Part shown: piece by piece, positions 30,444 through 39,895 of the stretch | Position numbering within the stretch: position 1 is the first letter of the stretch | How the letters are laid out: each line of letters starts with the position of its first letter | IMG/VR virus record: IMGVR_UViG_3300042478_002150 | Coordinates: 1 to 48,757 of that record | Origin: a virus | Direction: 5' to 3' (one strand) | Length of the DNA stretch: 48,757 nt | Position numbers and translations under genes: made by a program | Notes under the pieces: model-generated | Databases searched by the model: none | What the model was told of the DNA's origin: nothing | Seen by the model: only the letters and a program-made list of their open reading frames with translations

Positions 30444-31169
30444 ATGGCAACCGGCACCAACCTGGCGGAGCTGCTGCGCCGCGTGCGCGCCGAGGCGCGG
30501 CACTCGCCCAATGCCGGGGCCGGGATCAATGCGGACAGCACGATCCGCGAGATGCTGGCGCGCATCCAGCGCGTCGAGTGGATGGACCGCCCCTGGCGGC
30601 ATCTGCGGGTGCGCCGGGAGATTACGACCGTCGCCGGGCAATACCTCTACGATTGGCCGGCGGACCTGGCGTTTGACCGGGTGATCTACGCCTTCGTGCG
30701 GTGGGGCACCGACTGGCTGCCGCTGAACGCCGGCGTGTCCGAGGCGGACTACAACGTGCTGGCCGAGGGGGAGCGCCAAGATCCTCCGAAGCGGTGGGAC
30801 TACCGCGAGGGCAACAAGCTGGAGCTCTGGCCGGCGCCCGTCACGGCCCTGACGATCCGGCTGTGGGGCATCAAGGCCCTGGGTCCGCTGGTGGCGGACG
30901 GCGACACCGCCGCGCTGGATGACGACCTGCTGGTGCTCCTTGCGGCCGCCGAGCTGCTGGCCCAACAGAAGGCCCCCGACGCGCAGGCCAAGCTCGCCGC
31001 AGCGAACCGCGTGCGGAGCTCGCTGCTGGGCAACCCGAACAAGTCCAAGGTGGGCTCGTTCCTGGCCGGCCAGCGCCGCGGCTTCCACAGCTCGATCGGC
31101 AGCCGCCTCGAAGTGGTGCGTGGCGTCGGCAGCGTCCAGTGGGATGGGTCCGGCGTGTGGGCGGAGTGA
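30444..31169 (+). CDS. Head-to-tail adaptor protein
   Basis: This 241-aa protein has the make-up of the SU10/P22 gp4-like adaptors: helical N-terminus, a segment with RPWRHLRVRREITTVAGQYLYDWPAD, a beta region KLELWPAPVTALTIRLWG and a C-terminal helix bundle rich in Ala (LLAAAELLAQQKAPDAQAKLAAANRV). It would attach below the portal ring. ATG 30444 is two bases after the previous stop. Confidence 0.7.
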   Translation: MATGTNLAELLRRVRAEARHSPNAGAGINADSTIREMLARIQRVEWMDRPWRHLRVRREITTVAGQYLYDWPADLAFDRVIYAFVRWGTDWLPLNAGVSEADYNVLAEGERQDPPKRWDYREGNKLELWPAPVTALTIRLWGIKALGPLVADGDTAALDDDLLVLLAAAELLAQQKAPDAQAKLAAANRVRSSLLGNPNKSKVGSFLAGQRRGFHSSIGSRLEVVRGVGSVQWDGSGVWAE

Positions 31170-31172
31170 CCC

Positions 31173-32735
31173 ATGGCCAGCTACCCGAGATACGAAACCA
31201 CGCTTGACCGGACGATCCCGCAGCGCGGGCAGCCTCTCAGTTCCGGCCAGGTCCGCAAGCTGCTGGATCAGCTTGGCGATGACGTGGATCGGATCTACGG
31301 CGTCCTGGATGACGTTCGCCGCCCCGAGGACTACGGGGCGATCGGGGATGGCGAAAGCCACCCGGCGCGCAATGTCCTGAACGTCACGACCCTGGCCGAG
31401 CTGCAAGCCTACAACGGCGGCGTGTTCTGGTTCGCGGACTCCATCGAGAACGACATGGACTGGCTGGCCTTGCAGGCGGCGCTCTACCACGGCGGCGTGG
31501 TCGAGGGCCGCCCCCGCGCCAAGTATGCGCTGCACAAGGGGCTCACCATCCGCAACGGCTTCGTCCAGTTCAACGGGCGGAATTCGGACCTGCTGTTCCA
31601 GCGCATGACCGAGATTCCGGACGATGGCAGCAATCTCGTTTCGAATCCCAGCTTCACGGACGGCGGCACCGGCTGGCAGAACACATCGCTTTCGCCGCGC
31701 GTGAATGTGGTGTTCTCCGGCGGCAAGGCGACCTTCACCGACCCGCCGGTGACGTTCCTGCCGGGCGAGACGCATTTCGGGCAGTTCGGCCAACAGCTCA
31801 CAATCCCCGCCGGCAAGTGGACCGTGAAGGCCCGGGTGAAGCTGTCCGAGGGCGCGAGCCAGGGCTTTTGGGGCGCGCGCGTGCTGGGCATGGGCTTCTT
31901 CCGCAATGGCCCGGGCATGGGTGGATGGGACTGGCCGGACCCGCTGTTCAATGTCTCATCGGCCGGCGTCACGGTGGCGTCGCCCTATGATGACTGGATG
32001 TATTTCGATGTCGAGACACCGGAGGACGTGACGCTCTGGCTGACCTTCTCCGGATTCAATTGCGATTGGGAGGTCCAGGAGGTTCGGATCAGCCCATTCC
32101 TGATGAATTATGCGGTCTGGTGCAGCGGTGACTACTCGGGCTTCGGGGTGCGCTACGACGAAACCACCCTGAGCAACTTCCAGATCATCGGTCCGGCAAC
32201 GCAGCTATATGGTCCCGACAGCGAGCAGGGCACCTACAACAACTATGCCGGACCGCAGGTGAGCGGCTTCCTGCACAAGAGCTTCAAGTTCGAGTCGCCG
32301 CGGTCGAATCTGGTGAACGTGCATGTCCGGGATTTCTACCGGGGGGTGACGTTCTCCGACCAGGCGTTCCTCATCCGGCACGAGCAATGCACGATCGGCT
32401 ATTGCGCCGAGTGCATCTACTTCACCCCGGCTGTCCGGAATGCCGGCGAAAACCTGCGGTTCACCAACTGCATCATCTTCAACGCCGGGCTGGCGCTGCA
32501 CGCCGCCGGCGGTGCCGAATGGAATTTCGTCAATTCCTCGATCGACTACTGCCGCCGCCTCATCAAAGCGGACAAGGGCGCCGTGATCTTCTTCAACAAC
32601 CACCATTTCGAGTTTAACCCGGCCGAAACCAAGCTGTTCTTGAAGGGGGTCACGTCCGACTTTGCCGCGGGCGCGACCCTGACGGGCGGCACGAGCGGCG
32701 CCACGGCCCGGATCATCCGCTACGTTCCACCTTGA
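31173..32735 (+). CDS. Tailspike with pectate-lyase-like beta helix
   Basis: This 520-aa protein begins with a short virion-anchor part (1-50), then RPEDYGAIGDG, DWLALQAALYHGGVVEG and YALHKGLTI, the N-terminal signature of parallel beta-helix tailspikes. A jelly-roll-like module (about 150-310) interrupts the helix. Such spikes bind and often cut capsule or LPS. Catalytic residues cannot be assigned by eye. It is the most likely host-range determinant together with the fibre at 21161. Confidence 0.75.
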   Translation: MASYPRYETTLDRTIPQRGQPLSSGQVRKLLDQLGDDVDRIYGVLDDVRRPEDYGAIGDGESHPARNVLNVTTLAELQAYNGGVFWFADSIENDMDWLALQAALYHGGVVEGRPRAKYALHKGLTIRNGFVQFNGRNSDLLFQRMTEIPDDGSNLVSNPSFTDGGTGWQNTSLSPRVNVVFSGGKATFTDPPVTFLPGETHFGQFGQQLTIPAGKWTVKARVKLSEGASQGFWGARVLGMGFFRNGPGMGGWDWPDPLFNVSSAGVTVASPYDDWMYFDVETPEDVTLWLTFSGFNCDWEVQEVRISPFLMNYAVWCSGDYSGFGVRYDETTLSNFQIIGPATQLYGPDSEQGTYNNYAGPQVSGFLHKSFKFESPRSNLVNVHVRDFYRGVTFSDQAFLIRHEQCTIGYCAECIYFTPAVRNAGENLRFTNCIIFNAGLALHAAGGAEWNFVNSSIDYCRRLIKADKGAVIFFNNHHFEFNPAETKLFLKGVTSDFAAGATLTGGTSGATARIIRYVPP

Positions 32736-32786
32736 TTTGTCCGGAATGACAGCGGACAATGAACATCCCTCCGGACGGAGAACCCC

Positions 32787-33197
32787 ATGGCCACGTTCAA
32801 CAAGTTCAACAGCTTCGTGGAGGCGCTGTCCGAGAAGGTGCACAACCTGGGAAGCGACACGCTGACCTGGGCGCTGACCAACTCCGCGCCGATTGCGTCG
32901 AACACGCAGCTCTCGAACCTCACGCAGATTACCTACACGAACCTCTCGTCCCGGGTGGCCAGCATCACCACTTCGTCGCAGACCAGCGGCACCTACAAGC
33001 TGGTGCTGGCGGACCTGGTGCTGACCGCCTCCGGCGGCAGCGTGGGGCCCTTCCGCTACGCGGTCCTGTTCAACGACACGGCGACCAATGACGAGCTGAT
33101 CGGCTGGTATGACTACGGCAGCTCCATCACGCTGGCGGACGGCGAGACGTTCACGATCGACGCCGATCCGACCAACGGCGTGATCCAGATTGTGTAG
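32787..33197 (+). CDS. Virion-associated protein, 136 aa
   Basis: It starts MATFNKFNSFVEALSEKVHNLG and continues as a beta-rich protein (TSGTYKLVLADLVLTASGGSVGPFRYAVLF). Proteins with this start recur in podovirus and siphovirus structural modules, with no firm function. The gap before it holds a GTCCGGAAT copy. Confidence 0.65.
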   Translation: MATFNKFNSFVEALSEKVHNLGSDTLTWALTNSAPIASNTQLSNLTQITYTNLSSRVASITTSSQTSGTYKLVLADLVLTASGGSVGPFRYAVLFNDTATNDELIGWYDYGSSITLADGETFTIDADPTNGVIQIV

Positions 33198-33203
33198 CCG
33201 CGC

Positions 33204-33644
33204 ATGAGCGAGAACCCCTACCTGCGGCTGCGCGCTCTGGTGACGGGCGACGGCGCCTATGCAGCCATGTCGGCCGCCGACGCCGAGGCGGCGCTGAATG
33301 ATGCGACGGTGCCGACCGCGGGGGTCTGCCTTCTGGCGCCGGATGAGTTCGTGGACCTGTTCACCGCGGCGGAATTCGTGGCCGTCGAGGACAGCCCGGA
33401 CCCGCGGGTGCGCAAGTTGGTGTTTCGCCTTCGCACGAGACAAGCGCCGCTGGATATGAACAGCCCCACGGTGCAGCAGGGCCTCGCCCACATGGCGGCG
33501 ATCGGCCTGCTCACGCCGGAACGCGCTGCCGCCATCGGCGCCGCCCCGGCTGGCCCGAACATCACCCCGCGCGAGCAAATCGCCTGGCCCGGCCCGCACA
33601 TCTACGCGGCCGATGTGATCGCCGCCCGCGAGATGGAGGGTTGA
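33204..33644 (+). CDS. Hypothetical structural-module protein, 146 aa
   Basis: It has mixed helices and strands, with DEFVDLFTAAEFVAVEDSPDPRVRKLVFRLRT in the middle and a hydrophobic stretch LAHMAAIGLLTPERAAAIGAA. It is six bases after the previous gene and one base before the next, so it is co-translated with the virion block. Function unknown. Confidence 0.6.
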   Translation: MSENPYLRLRALVTGDGAYAAMSAADAEAALNDATVPTAGVCLLAPDEFVDLFTAAEFVAVEDSPDPRVRKLVFRLRTRQAPLDMNSPTVQQGLAHMAAIGLLTPERAAAIGAAPAGPNITPREQIAWPGPHIYAADVIAAREMEG

Positions 33645-33645
33645 C

Positions 33646-34128
33646 GTGGCGAACATTGCGAAACTCAGCTACGGCGCTTCGACATCGACTTGGCAGAGCG
33701 CCGGGTTCACCGCCAGCGACTTCAATTCGCGGGCCAACGGCTCAGTGGTGGTCGCGGCTACAGCGATCGACCAGGACACGAACCTCGATCTGGAGTGTGA
33801 GGTGTCGTTCACTTTCGAGGTTGGCGGCACCACGACCTCGGCCAGCCGCTTCCACCTTTACATCCTGCCGTTGGACCAGGGCGGCACGATCTACGGCGAC
33901 AACGTAGCCACGGGCACCACGGCGCCGGCTGATACGTATTGGGCGGCCTCATGCGGGGTGTTAAGCGGCGTCACGAGTGGCAACAAGGTGTATGGGACGT
34001 TCCCGCGCGTGCCTCTGCCTGCGGCTGATTTCAAGTTCGCCATCGTCAACAGCATGGGCGCGGCGCTGGATGCGACGGCGGCGGCGGACGTGAAATACCG
34101 GACGGTCAACCGCAACCTGAATGGGTGA
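33646..34128 (+). CDS. Beta-rich virion protein, 160 aa
   Basis: GTG 33646 is preceded by GGAGGG. The product has many Thr, Ser, Gly and Ala and alternating hydrophobic residues, e.g. ANGSVVVAATAIDQDTNLDLECEVSFTFEV, and fits a beta sandwich. Likely a tail or head accessory. No family recognised. Confidence 0.6.
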   Translation: MANIAKLSYGASTSTWQSAGFTASDFNSRANGSVVVAATAIDQDTNLDLECEVSFTFEVGGTTTSASRFHLYILPLDQGGTIYGDNVATGTTAPADTYWAASCGVLSGVTSGNKVYGTFPRVPLPAADFKFAIVNSMGAALDATAAADVKYRTVNRNLNG

Positions 34129-34131
34129 CGG

Positions 34132-36696
34132 GTGCTGATCCGCTACAGCCGCCCGCGCGTCCGCCCGCCCGCCAGCGTTGCGCTGCGGCTGCGGCGCTCG
34201 CATCCGTTGGCGCGGGGGCTTGTCGGGTTGTTCGTGACAGGCGGACAGTTCGGCCTCGGGCGCGACATGGTGACGGGGGCGCTTCTCAGTGGCACCAGCG
34301 CCCCCACGGTGGGCCTGACACCGGACGGGCCGGCGCTCGACCTGTCGGGGACTGCGTTCGCGTCGGCGGCGCATGATCCGATTTGGAATGTGACCGGGCC
34401 TCTGACGGTCGCGTGGCGAGGCATCGTTCGGTCCAACGCGCATGGGTTTTTGGTGGGCAAGGCGCCAGTTAGCGGGAACGGCGCAACAGACACGCCTTTT
34501 AACCTGGAATACGGCAACCCGACCGCCGACAAGGTTCTTTTAGTGCGCTCGTCCGGTCCTGGGTTTGTATATAGAGCGTGGCAAAGCGCAGCCGCGTTAT
34601 TGCCGACCAACCAGATTACAACGGTGTCGGTGTCTGCGGGCGCTGCAATAGAGGTGGCGCCTGTATTCTATTTCAATGGCATTCTCGACGCAGGGGCGCC
34701 GACAAATGAGCACGGCGGGACGGCGACCGGGGCGCCAAACTCAAACACAGCGCCTATCAGGTTCGGGCGACGCGCCGACAACGTAGGACAGCAAGACGGG
34801 CAGACGGCCATCATCGCCCTCGCCTCCCGCCAGTGGAGCGCGGACGAGCACGAAATGTTCGCGGCGGACCCGTGGTTTCTGCTTGAGGATGCGCCGCTCT
34901 GGCATTTTCTGGGGCGGGCTGTAGCCACCGGCTACACCCTCGCCGCCGACCAGGGCGGCTTCTCCCTTTCTGGGCAGACGATCAACCTCAAGGCCGGCCG
35001 CCGCGTTGTGGCCGACCAAGGTTCCTTCGCGCTCACCGGCCAGGCGATCAGCCTCAAACACGGCCGGCGGCTGGGCGCGGATCACGGCGCTTTCTCCCTT
35101 TCCGGACAAGGCATCAGCCTCGAATTCGGCCGGCGCCTGGCCGCTGCCCATGGCGCCTTCTCGCTCACCGGCCAGGATGTGATCTTCCGCCGCGGGCGGA
35201 GCATGGCGATCGAGGCCGGCAGCTTCGGCCTGGCGGGTCAGGATCTTCGTCTGCTGGTGGGGCGGCGCATCACGCTCACGCACGGCGCGTTCACCCTCAC
35301 CGGCCAGGCCATCGACTTCCTCCAGGCCGAAGCGGAGCCGGGGGGATACCTCATCATCGAGGTGCTGTCCGGCACCTTCCAGGACGGCGAGATTCTGACC
35401 GACAGCCAGGGCGGCGCGGCGCTGGCCCTGGGCACCGTCCGGTATGGCGACTACCTGGTGGACCTACGCGGCGGCTCGATCATGAACATGGTCAGCGGCG
35501 AATGGCTCCAGTCCGGCGCGTCGCACCGCGGCGCGCTGCATGCGGTGCGACTGGAGTCGGTGGCGGACACGCTCGCGTTCGGGGATGTGTGGGCCTACAA
35601 CCTCCAGACCGCTTCCGGCGATTGGGCCACCGGCGGCGGGCGCATCATGTGGAACAACCACACCGGCCCGGGCAACGCCCTGTTCCCGCGGATGCTGCTG
35701 CGGAACAACCATATGGACGCCTACGGCGGCAACGGCGGCATCGCCGGGCCGGGCTCGTGGGAGGATCAGGGCTTCACCGGCCCAGCCGATGGGATCGGCC
35801 TGGATTTCTCGGCGCACTCCGACGAGGGCAACGCCGCGGTGTCCCGGAGCCTGGTGCCGTGGGAGCAGGAAATCACCGCGGACGCTACCGTATTCCGGAC
35901 GACCGGGAAATCCTCACTCAAGATGGATCTGAATCCGGTCTACACGGGTGGCGCGGAGCTGCGCGTGTATCTGCCGGTTTCCCCGGGCAAGCTGGTGCTG
36001 GATGAGTTCTGGTATTCCAAGCCGTCCGGCGAATCCGCGCGCACGCTGGGGCCCTACGTCTCCGGCGTGCCGACTGTGGATGACACGATCCTCGTGTCCA
36101 CGCAGGAGGGGCGGTCCCTGGTATCGGTCGAGGACAAGCACGCGCAATGGATCGGCGGCAGCGGGCCACGGCCGGGCTGGACGGTCACTCTGGCCGGCGT
36201 GACGGGCGACCCTGGCGGTATCCTGAACGCCGTCTGGAACGGCACGCACACGGTTGTCGAGCGCCTGAGCCCTTTCCGGTATTCGATCGACCTGGGGACC
36301 GGCAACGAGGCGGACACCGCCGTGGGGGGCGCCGGCGGCGCGGCAATCGAGGCGACCTACTCGCAGACCAGCGTGCTCATCTTCGTGCGGACCTTTTGGG
36401 TTCGGCGCATGGGTTTCGACTCCGTGGGGCGGCCGGTCATTGCGCAGGCCCAATACCAGGGCGAGAAGAATATCGAGGTCACGCTGGCCACGCAGGACTG
36501 GACGCGGTGGGACCGCGGCACCTGGTATTCCGAGAATGTCATTCCGGACAGCCTGGACGACCGCGTGGCGCGCGGTCGCGCGCCGGAATGGGCGTCGCAC
36601 TACATGCTGGTGCTGAACTGGCAGAACATCCGGGAGGCGAATCTGACCACGCCACCGGCGCTCCACCTGACCGACTTCTACGCGAACGTGATCTGA
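34132..36696 (+). CDS. Large virion protein: LamG-like domain plus 23-residue repeats
   Basis: This 854-aa protein has three parts. Residues 20-262 read like a concanavalin/laminin-G lectin fold (HPLARGLVGLFV, WSADEHEMFAADPWFLL). Residues 264-400 contain six repeats of about 23 residues with the core G(A/S/G)F(S/A/T/G)L(S/T/A)GQ. The last part is beta-rich. A carbohydrate-binding tail component is likely. GTG 34132 is three bases after the previous stop. The repeat part could be an adhesion spacer. Confidence 0.65.
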   Translation: MLIRYSRPRVRPPASVALRLRRSHPLARGLVGLFVTGGQFGLGRDMVTGALLSGTSAPTVGLTPDGPALDLSGTAFASAAHDPIWNVTGPLTVAWRGIVRSNAHGFLVGKAPVSGNGATDTPFNLEYGNPTADKVLLVRSSGPGFVYRAWQSAAALLPTNQITTVSVSAGAAIEVAPVFYFNGILDAGAPTNEHGGTATGAPNSNTAPIRFGRRADNVGQQDGQTAIIALASRQWSADEHEMFAADPWFLLEDAPLWHFLGRAVATGYTLAADQGGFSLSGQTINLKAGRRVVADQGSFALTGQAISLKHGRRLGADHGAFSLSGQGISLEFGRRLAAAHGAFSLTGQDVIFRRGRSMAIEAGSFGLAGQDLRLLVGRRITLTHGAFTLTGQAIDFLQAEAEPGGYLIIEVLSGTFQDGEILTDSQGGAALALGTVRYGDYLVDLRGGSIMNMVSGEWLQSGASHRGALHAVRLESVADTLAFGDVWAYNLQTASGDWATGGGRIMWNNHTGPGNALFPRMLLRNNHMDAYGGNGGIAGPGSWEDQGFTGPADGIGLDFSAHSDEGNAAVSRSLVPWEQEITADATVFRTTGKSSLKMDLNPVYTGGAELRVYLPVSPGKLVLDEFWYSKPSGESARTLGPYVSGVPTVDDTILVSTQEGRSLVSVEDKHAQWIGGSGPRPGWTVTLAGVTGDPGGILNAVWNGTHTVVERLSPFRYSIDLGTGNEADTAVGGAGGAAIEATYSQTSVLIFVRTFWVRRMGFDSVGRPVIAQAQYQGEKNIEVTLATQDWTRWDRGTWYSENVIPDSLDDRVARGRAPEWASHYMLVLNWQNIREANLTTPPALHLTDFYANVI
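34935..35330 (+). repeat. Coding repeats in the LamG protein
   Basis: Six in-frame copies of a 69-bp unit encode (R/H)GxFxLxGQxIxLxxGRR. Copies differ more in DNA than in protein pattern, so they are older than the 15-bp and 33-bp arrays in the early region. Confidence 0.7.
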
Positions 36697-36703
36697 GGCT
36701 GCC

Positions 36704-38119
36704 ATGGCACACCAGACGATTGCCGATTTTCGGGGTGGCCTCGATGTCCGCAAGGGCATCCAGGCCGGCACGCCCGGGACGTTCTTCGACGGGCTGAACG
36801 TGCACATCAATTCGGGCGGGCAGATTGAGAACCGCCTGGCGCTGGTGCCGTGGGCGAACGTGCCGGCCAACAGCTACGGCCTGGCCGCGAGCGCGACCAA
36901 GCTCTACGTGTTCGGGCCGACCGCAAGCCCGGCGCTGCCGTCGAACATGACCTACCAGGCGGTGACGCATCCCAGCGCGCACGCGCTGGTCCGGATTCGC
37001 GATGTCGATATGTTCCAGGGCAAGCCCTACGTGCTGGCGGAATTCGCGAATGGCGACGTGTTGCATTTTTACAACGGTGCATCCGTGGCGGCCTGGGCGC
37101 CATCGGGCGCGCTCTACGGCCAGAGGGCGGTCGCCTGCGTGACTCTGGGCGAGAAGGTCTATGCCATCGCCGGCAATACGCTGCACTTCTGCGAGGTAGG
37201 CGACCCGACAAAGTGGGGCACGGCGGCCAACGGCGCGGGCAACACCGACCTGAGCACGAACCTGGGTGGCAGCGAGAGTCTGACCGGGATCGCGGTCTAT
37301 ATCGACCGCCTGGCGGTGTTCTCGGGCACCGCGGCGCAGATATGGTCTGTTGATCCCGACCCGGACAAGAACTTCCTCGTGCAGACGATCCCGAACATGG
37401 GCGCGCTGGCGGCGATGGCGACGATCCCCTATGGCGAGAGCGACGTGTTCGTGCTGACCCGGAGCGGCGTGCGCAGCCTGCGCGTGCGCGAGATGAGTCA
37501 GACCAACCTCGCCACGACATACGACATTGGCGCCCCGATTGATGACCTGATCCGGGTGGCCGTGCGGGGCATGGCCGATGTGACGCGCGCCTGCGCGGTG
37601 GTGGAGCCGCTGTGGAGCCGCTACCTGATCGCGCTGGGGCAGACCGTCTATGCCTTCTCCTACTTCCCCGCCAGCAAGGTGAGCGCCTGGAGCCCCTACG
37701 ATTTCGGGGGCGCGGTGGATGCCTTCGCGGTGCTTGGCAACCAGCTCTACGTCCGGATTGGCGCGGGCGTGTATCTGCTGGGCGGCGAGAGCGGCGCCAC
37801 CTACGACACCAGCCCCTACGAGGTGGTGCTGCCGTTCATGGATGGCCAGTCGCCCTACACCATCAAGGCCCTGGACGGCATCGACGTAGGCTGCCAGGGG
37901 CGGTGGGACATCGACGCGGGGGCAAACCCCAAGCGCCCCGATGAGCGGGTGAACATCGCCAACATCCAGGATTCCACCTGGGGCGACGGCCGAATCCCGG
38001 TGGGCATCAACGGCACGCATGTGGGACTGCGCTTCCATGGCAGATCCCCGCAGAAAGCGGTCCTGGAGTCGGTGGTGCTGCACTACACCCCCTTCGATGA
38101 CAAGGACAACGGCGCGTGA
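36704..38119 (+). CDS. P22 gp10-like packaged DNA stabilisation protein
   Basis: This 471-aa protein begins DFRGGLDVRKG...TPGTFFDGLNVHIN..GQIENRLALV, like tail-hub stabilisation proteins of podoviruses, and continues as repeated four-strand blades (e.g. LYVFGPTASPALP, VYAIAGNTLHF, RLAVFSGTAAQIW, VFVLTRSGVRSL), a beta propeller. It would close the tail channel after packaging. Gene order agrees. Confidence 0.65.
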   Translation: MAHQTIADFRGGLDVRKGIQAGTPGTFFDGLNVHINSGGQIENRLALVPWANVPANSYGLAASATKLYVFGPTASPALPSNMTYQAVTHPSAHALVRIRDVDMFQGKPYVLAEFANGDVLHFYNGASVAAWAPSGALYGQRAVACVTLGEKVYAIAGNTLHFCEVGDPTKWGTAANGAGNTDLSTNLGGSESLTGIAVYIDRLAVFSGTAAQIWSVDPDPDKNFLVQTIPNMGALAAMATIPYGESDVFVLTRSGVRSLRVREMSQTNLATTYDIGAPIDDLIRVAVRGMADVTRACAVVEPLWSRYLIALGQTVYAFSYFPASKVSAWSPYDFGGAVDAFAVLGNQLYVRIGAGVYLLGGESGATYDTSPYEVVLPFMDGQSPYTIKALDGIDVGCQGRWDIDAGANPKRPDERVNIANIQDSTWGDGRIPVGINGTHVGLRFHGRSPQKAVLESVVLHYTPFDDKDNGA

Positions 38120-38583
38120 GGGTTGTCCTGCACCAGAACGATGTCGAGGGCCTGCGGCACGTCGCGCGCCACATGCGCGAGTGGGACAGGCGCGAGATTT
38201 TCGCCCGCCGGTGGGGCGACGACCCCGAGTCGATCGTGCGCGACGTGACGCAGGCGGGCTTCCCTTGGTGGGTGGCCTATGTGGATGGCGAGCCGGTGAG
38301 CGCCATCGGCGCGATGCACGGCACGCCCGGCGCGTGGTTCCCCTGGTGCTTCGGCACGGAGGGGTTCGCCATGAGCGCATTGGCGCTGACAAGGCTCGCA
38401 AGACGGGTTATCATGCCCGCTGTCCGGAATGCCGGCGGACTCCGCATGGAGGTGAAGTCCATCGACGGGCACACCGACGCGCAACGCTGGTTGGAGAGGT
38501 CGTTCGGCGCCAGGCGCGAGGGGACTCACCCCAAGGCCGGCAAGGGTGGCGAGACGTTCCACACCTACGGGCTGGAGCTGTGA
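38116..38583 (+). CDS. GNAT-like internal virion protein, T7 gp13 type
   Basis: This 155-aa protein resembles a GNAT acetyltransferase fold: WWVAYVDGEPVSAIGAM forms strands 3-4, and later TDAQRWLERSFGARREGTH the C-terminal helix and strand. The acetyl-CoA loop is poor, as in T7 gp13 relatives, which are virion proteins rather than active enzymes. The GTG start overlaps the previous stop. It begins the internal-protein block. Confidence 0.65.
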   Translation: MRVVLHQNDVEGLRHVARHMREWDRREIFARRWGDDPESIVRDVTQAGFPWWVAYVDGEPVSAIGAMHGTPGAWFPWCFGTEGFAMSALALTRLARRVIMPAVRNAGGLRMEVKSIDGHTDAQRWLERSFGARREGTHPKAGKGGETFHTYGLEL

Positions 38584-38591
38584 GGTAGGCA

Positions 38592-39167
38592 ATGTGCTTC
38601 GGCGGCGGCGGCGGGGATGGTGGGGCGGGTGAGCGCGAGGCGGAGCGGCGCGCGCGCGTCAAGGATGGCATGACTGCCATCAATTACGCCTTCGACCAGT
38701 TCGATGAGCCGTTCTACCAAAAGACCCGGGACGCCTACCGCGCCTACACGCAGCCGCAGTTCGACCGCCAGGTGGACTCGGCCGGGCAGCAGCTTGAATT
38801 CGCGCTGTCGCGCGGCGGCCAGCGCAATTCCAGCGTGGGGGCGAAGCAGCGCGCGGACATGGCGTTCGATGTCGGCACGCAGCGCCAGGCGATTGCGGAC
38901 CAGGGCGAGGACGTGGTGCGCCGGCAGCGACAGGGTGTGGAGGACACGCGGCAGTCGCTCGTGTCCCAGCTCCAGGCCGATGCGGACGCTGGGGCGGCAA
39001 CCAATGCGGCGGCGGCGCGCTACACGATCGCCAACCAGACCCCCGTGTTCTCCCCGGTGGGTGAGATGTTCCGCAACGTGGGGCGGACGCTGGCCACGGC
39101 CACCGGCGGCGAGGGGATGCTTCCAACCTATCGCGGGGCCGGCGGCAGCGCCCGCCTGTTCGGGTGA
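38592..39167 (+). CDS. Internal virion protein, small (gp14-like)
   Basis: This 191-aa protein starts MCFGGGGGDGG, like many podovirus ejection proteins, followed by a long helical Gln/Ala/Arg-rich region (AYRAYTQPQFDRQVDSAGQQLEF). A membrane-active ejection role is inferred from position and composition. Confidence 0.6.
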   Translation: MCFGGGGGDGGAGEREAERRARVKDGMTAINYAFDQFDEPFYQKTRDAYRAYTQPQFDRQVDSAGQQLEFALSRGGQRNSSVGAKQRADMAFDVGTQRQAIADQGEDVVRRQRQGVEDTRQSLVSQLQADADAGAATNAAAARYTIANQTPVFSPVGEMFRNVGRTLATATGGEGMLPTYRGAGGSARLFG

Positions 39168-39174
39168 CGGTCCC

Positions 39175-39885
39175 ATGTGCGAACCCCTGACCCTCACCGC
39201 CATGGGCTTGGCTGCGGCCGGCACGGTTCTCCAGCAGATGGGGCGCGCGGAGCAGCAGGACGCCATGTCTGCCGCCGCGGCGCGGGGCAATGAGCAGAGC
39301 CGGCAATATGCCACCGACGCCAACAAGCTGTTCCAGGACTCGCTCGGCAAGGCGAACCGCGAGGCATACGACGAGGCGCAGGCCAAGGCGGTGGCGCAGC
39401 GGCGCGCGCTCCTGGTGCCGCCGGATCTCGTGCCCGGCGCGCAGCGCCGGGAAGGCGAGTCGGACGTGACCGCCGGCGTGGCGCAGGCCGCCACGGACAG
39501 GGCGCGCAATGACCTGGTGCAGCAGGGCGAGGCGCGGGCGGAGCTGGGCGGCGGCACGGATGCCTTTGCGGACATCAACCGCGCCATCCGCCCGAACGCG
39601 GAGGGCATCGGCTTCCTGCGCCGCGACATCGACGCGAACGATGCCCTGACGCAGATCAACATGTCCGCGGCGCGCGCCGCCGGCGGCGGGTTGCGGACGG
39701 TCGGATCGCTGGTGTCGGGCCTGGGCTCGATGGCCGGGATCGCGCGCGGCGGCGGCGAGACATTCAGCTCGCTCGGCGGGCGCGTCTCGGATGGGTGGGA
39801 CTGGCTGACCGGCAAAAGCAAGAACCTCGTGAGTCCGGGGCAGATGGTCCCGGCGATCAACCCGCACACCGGCATGAACTGGTAG
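39175..39885 (+). CDS. Internal virion protein, 236 aa
   Basis: It starts MCEPLTLTAMGLAAAGTVLQQMGRAEQQ, a short hydrophobic stretch then a long charged helix, the pattern of T7 gp14-like ejection proteins. The second half has Gly-rich loops (SLVSGLGSMAGIARGGGE). It likely forms part of the channel through the outer membrane. Seven bases after the previous gene. Confidence 0.65.
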   Translation: MCEPLTLTAMGLAAAGTVLQQMGRAEQQDAMSAAAARGNEQSRQYATDANKLFQDSLGKANREAYDEAQAKAVAQRRALLVPPDLVPGAQRREGESDVTAGVAQAATDRARNDLVQQGEARAELGGGTDAFADINRAIRPNAEGIGFLRRDIDANDALTQINMSAARAAGGGLRTVGSLVSGLGSMAGIARGGGETFSSLGGRVSDGWDWLTGKSKNLVSPGQMVPAINPHTGMNW

Positions 39886-39895
39886 GGGCACTCAG

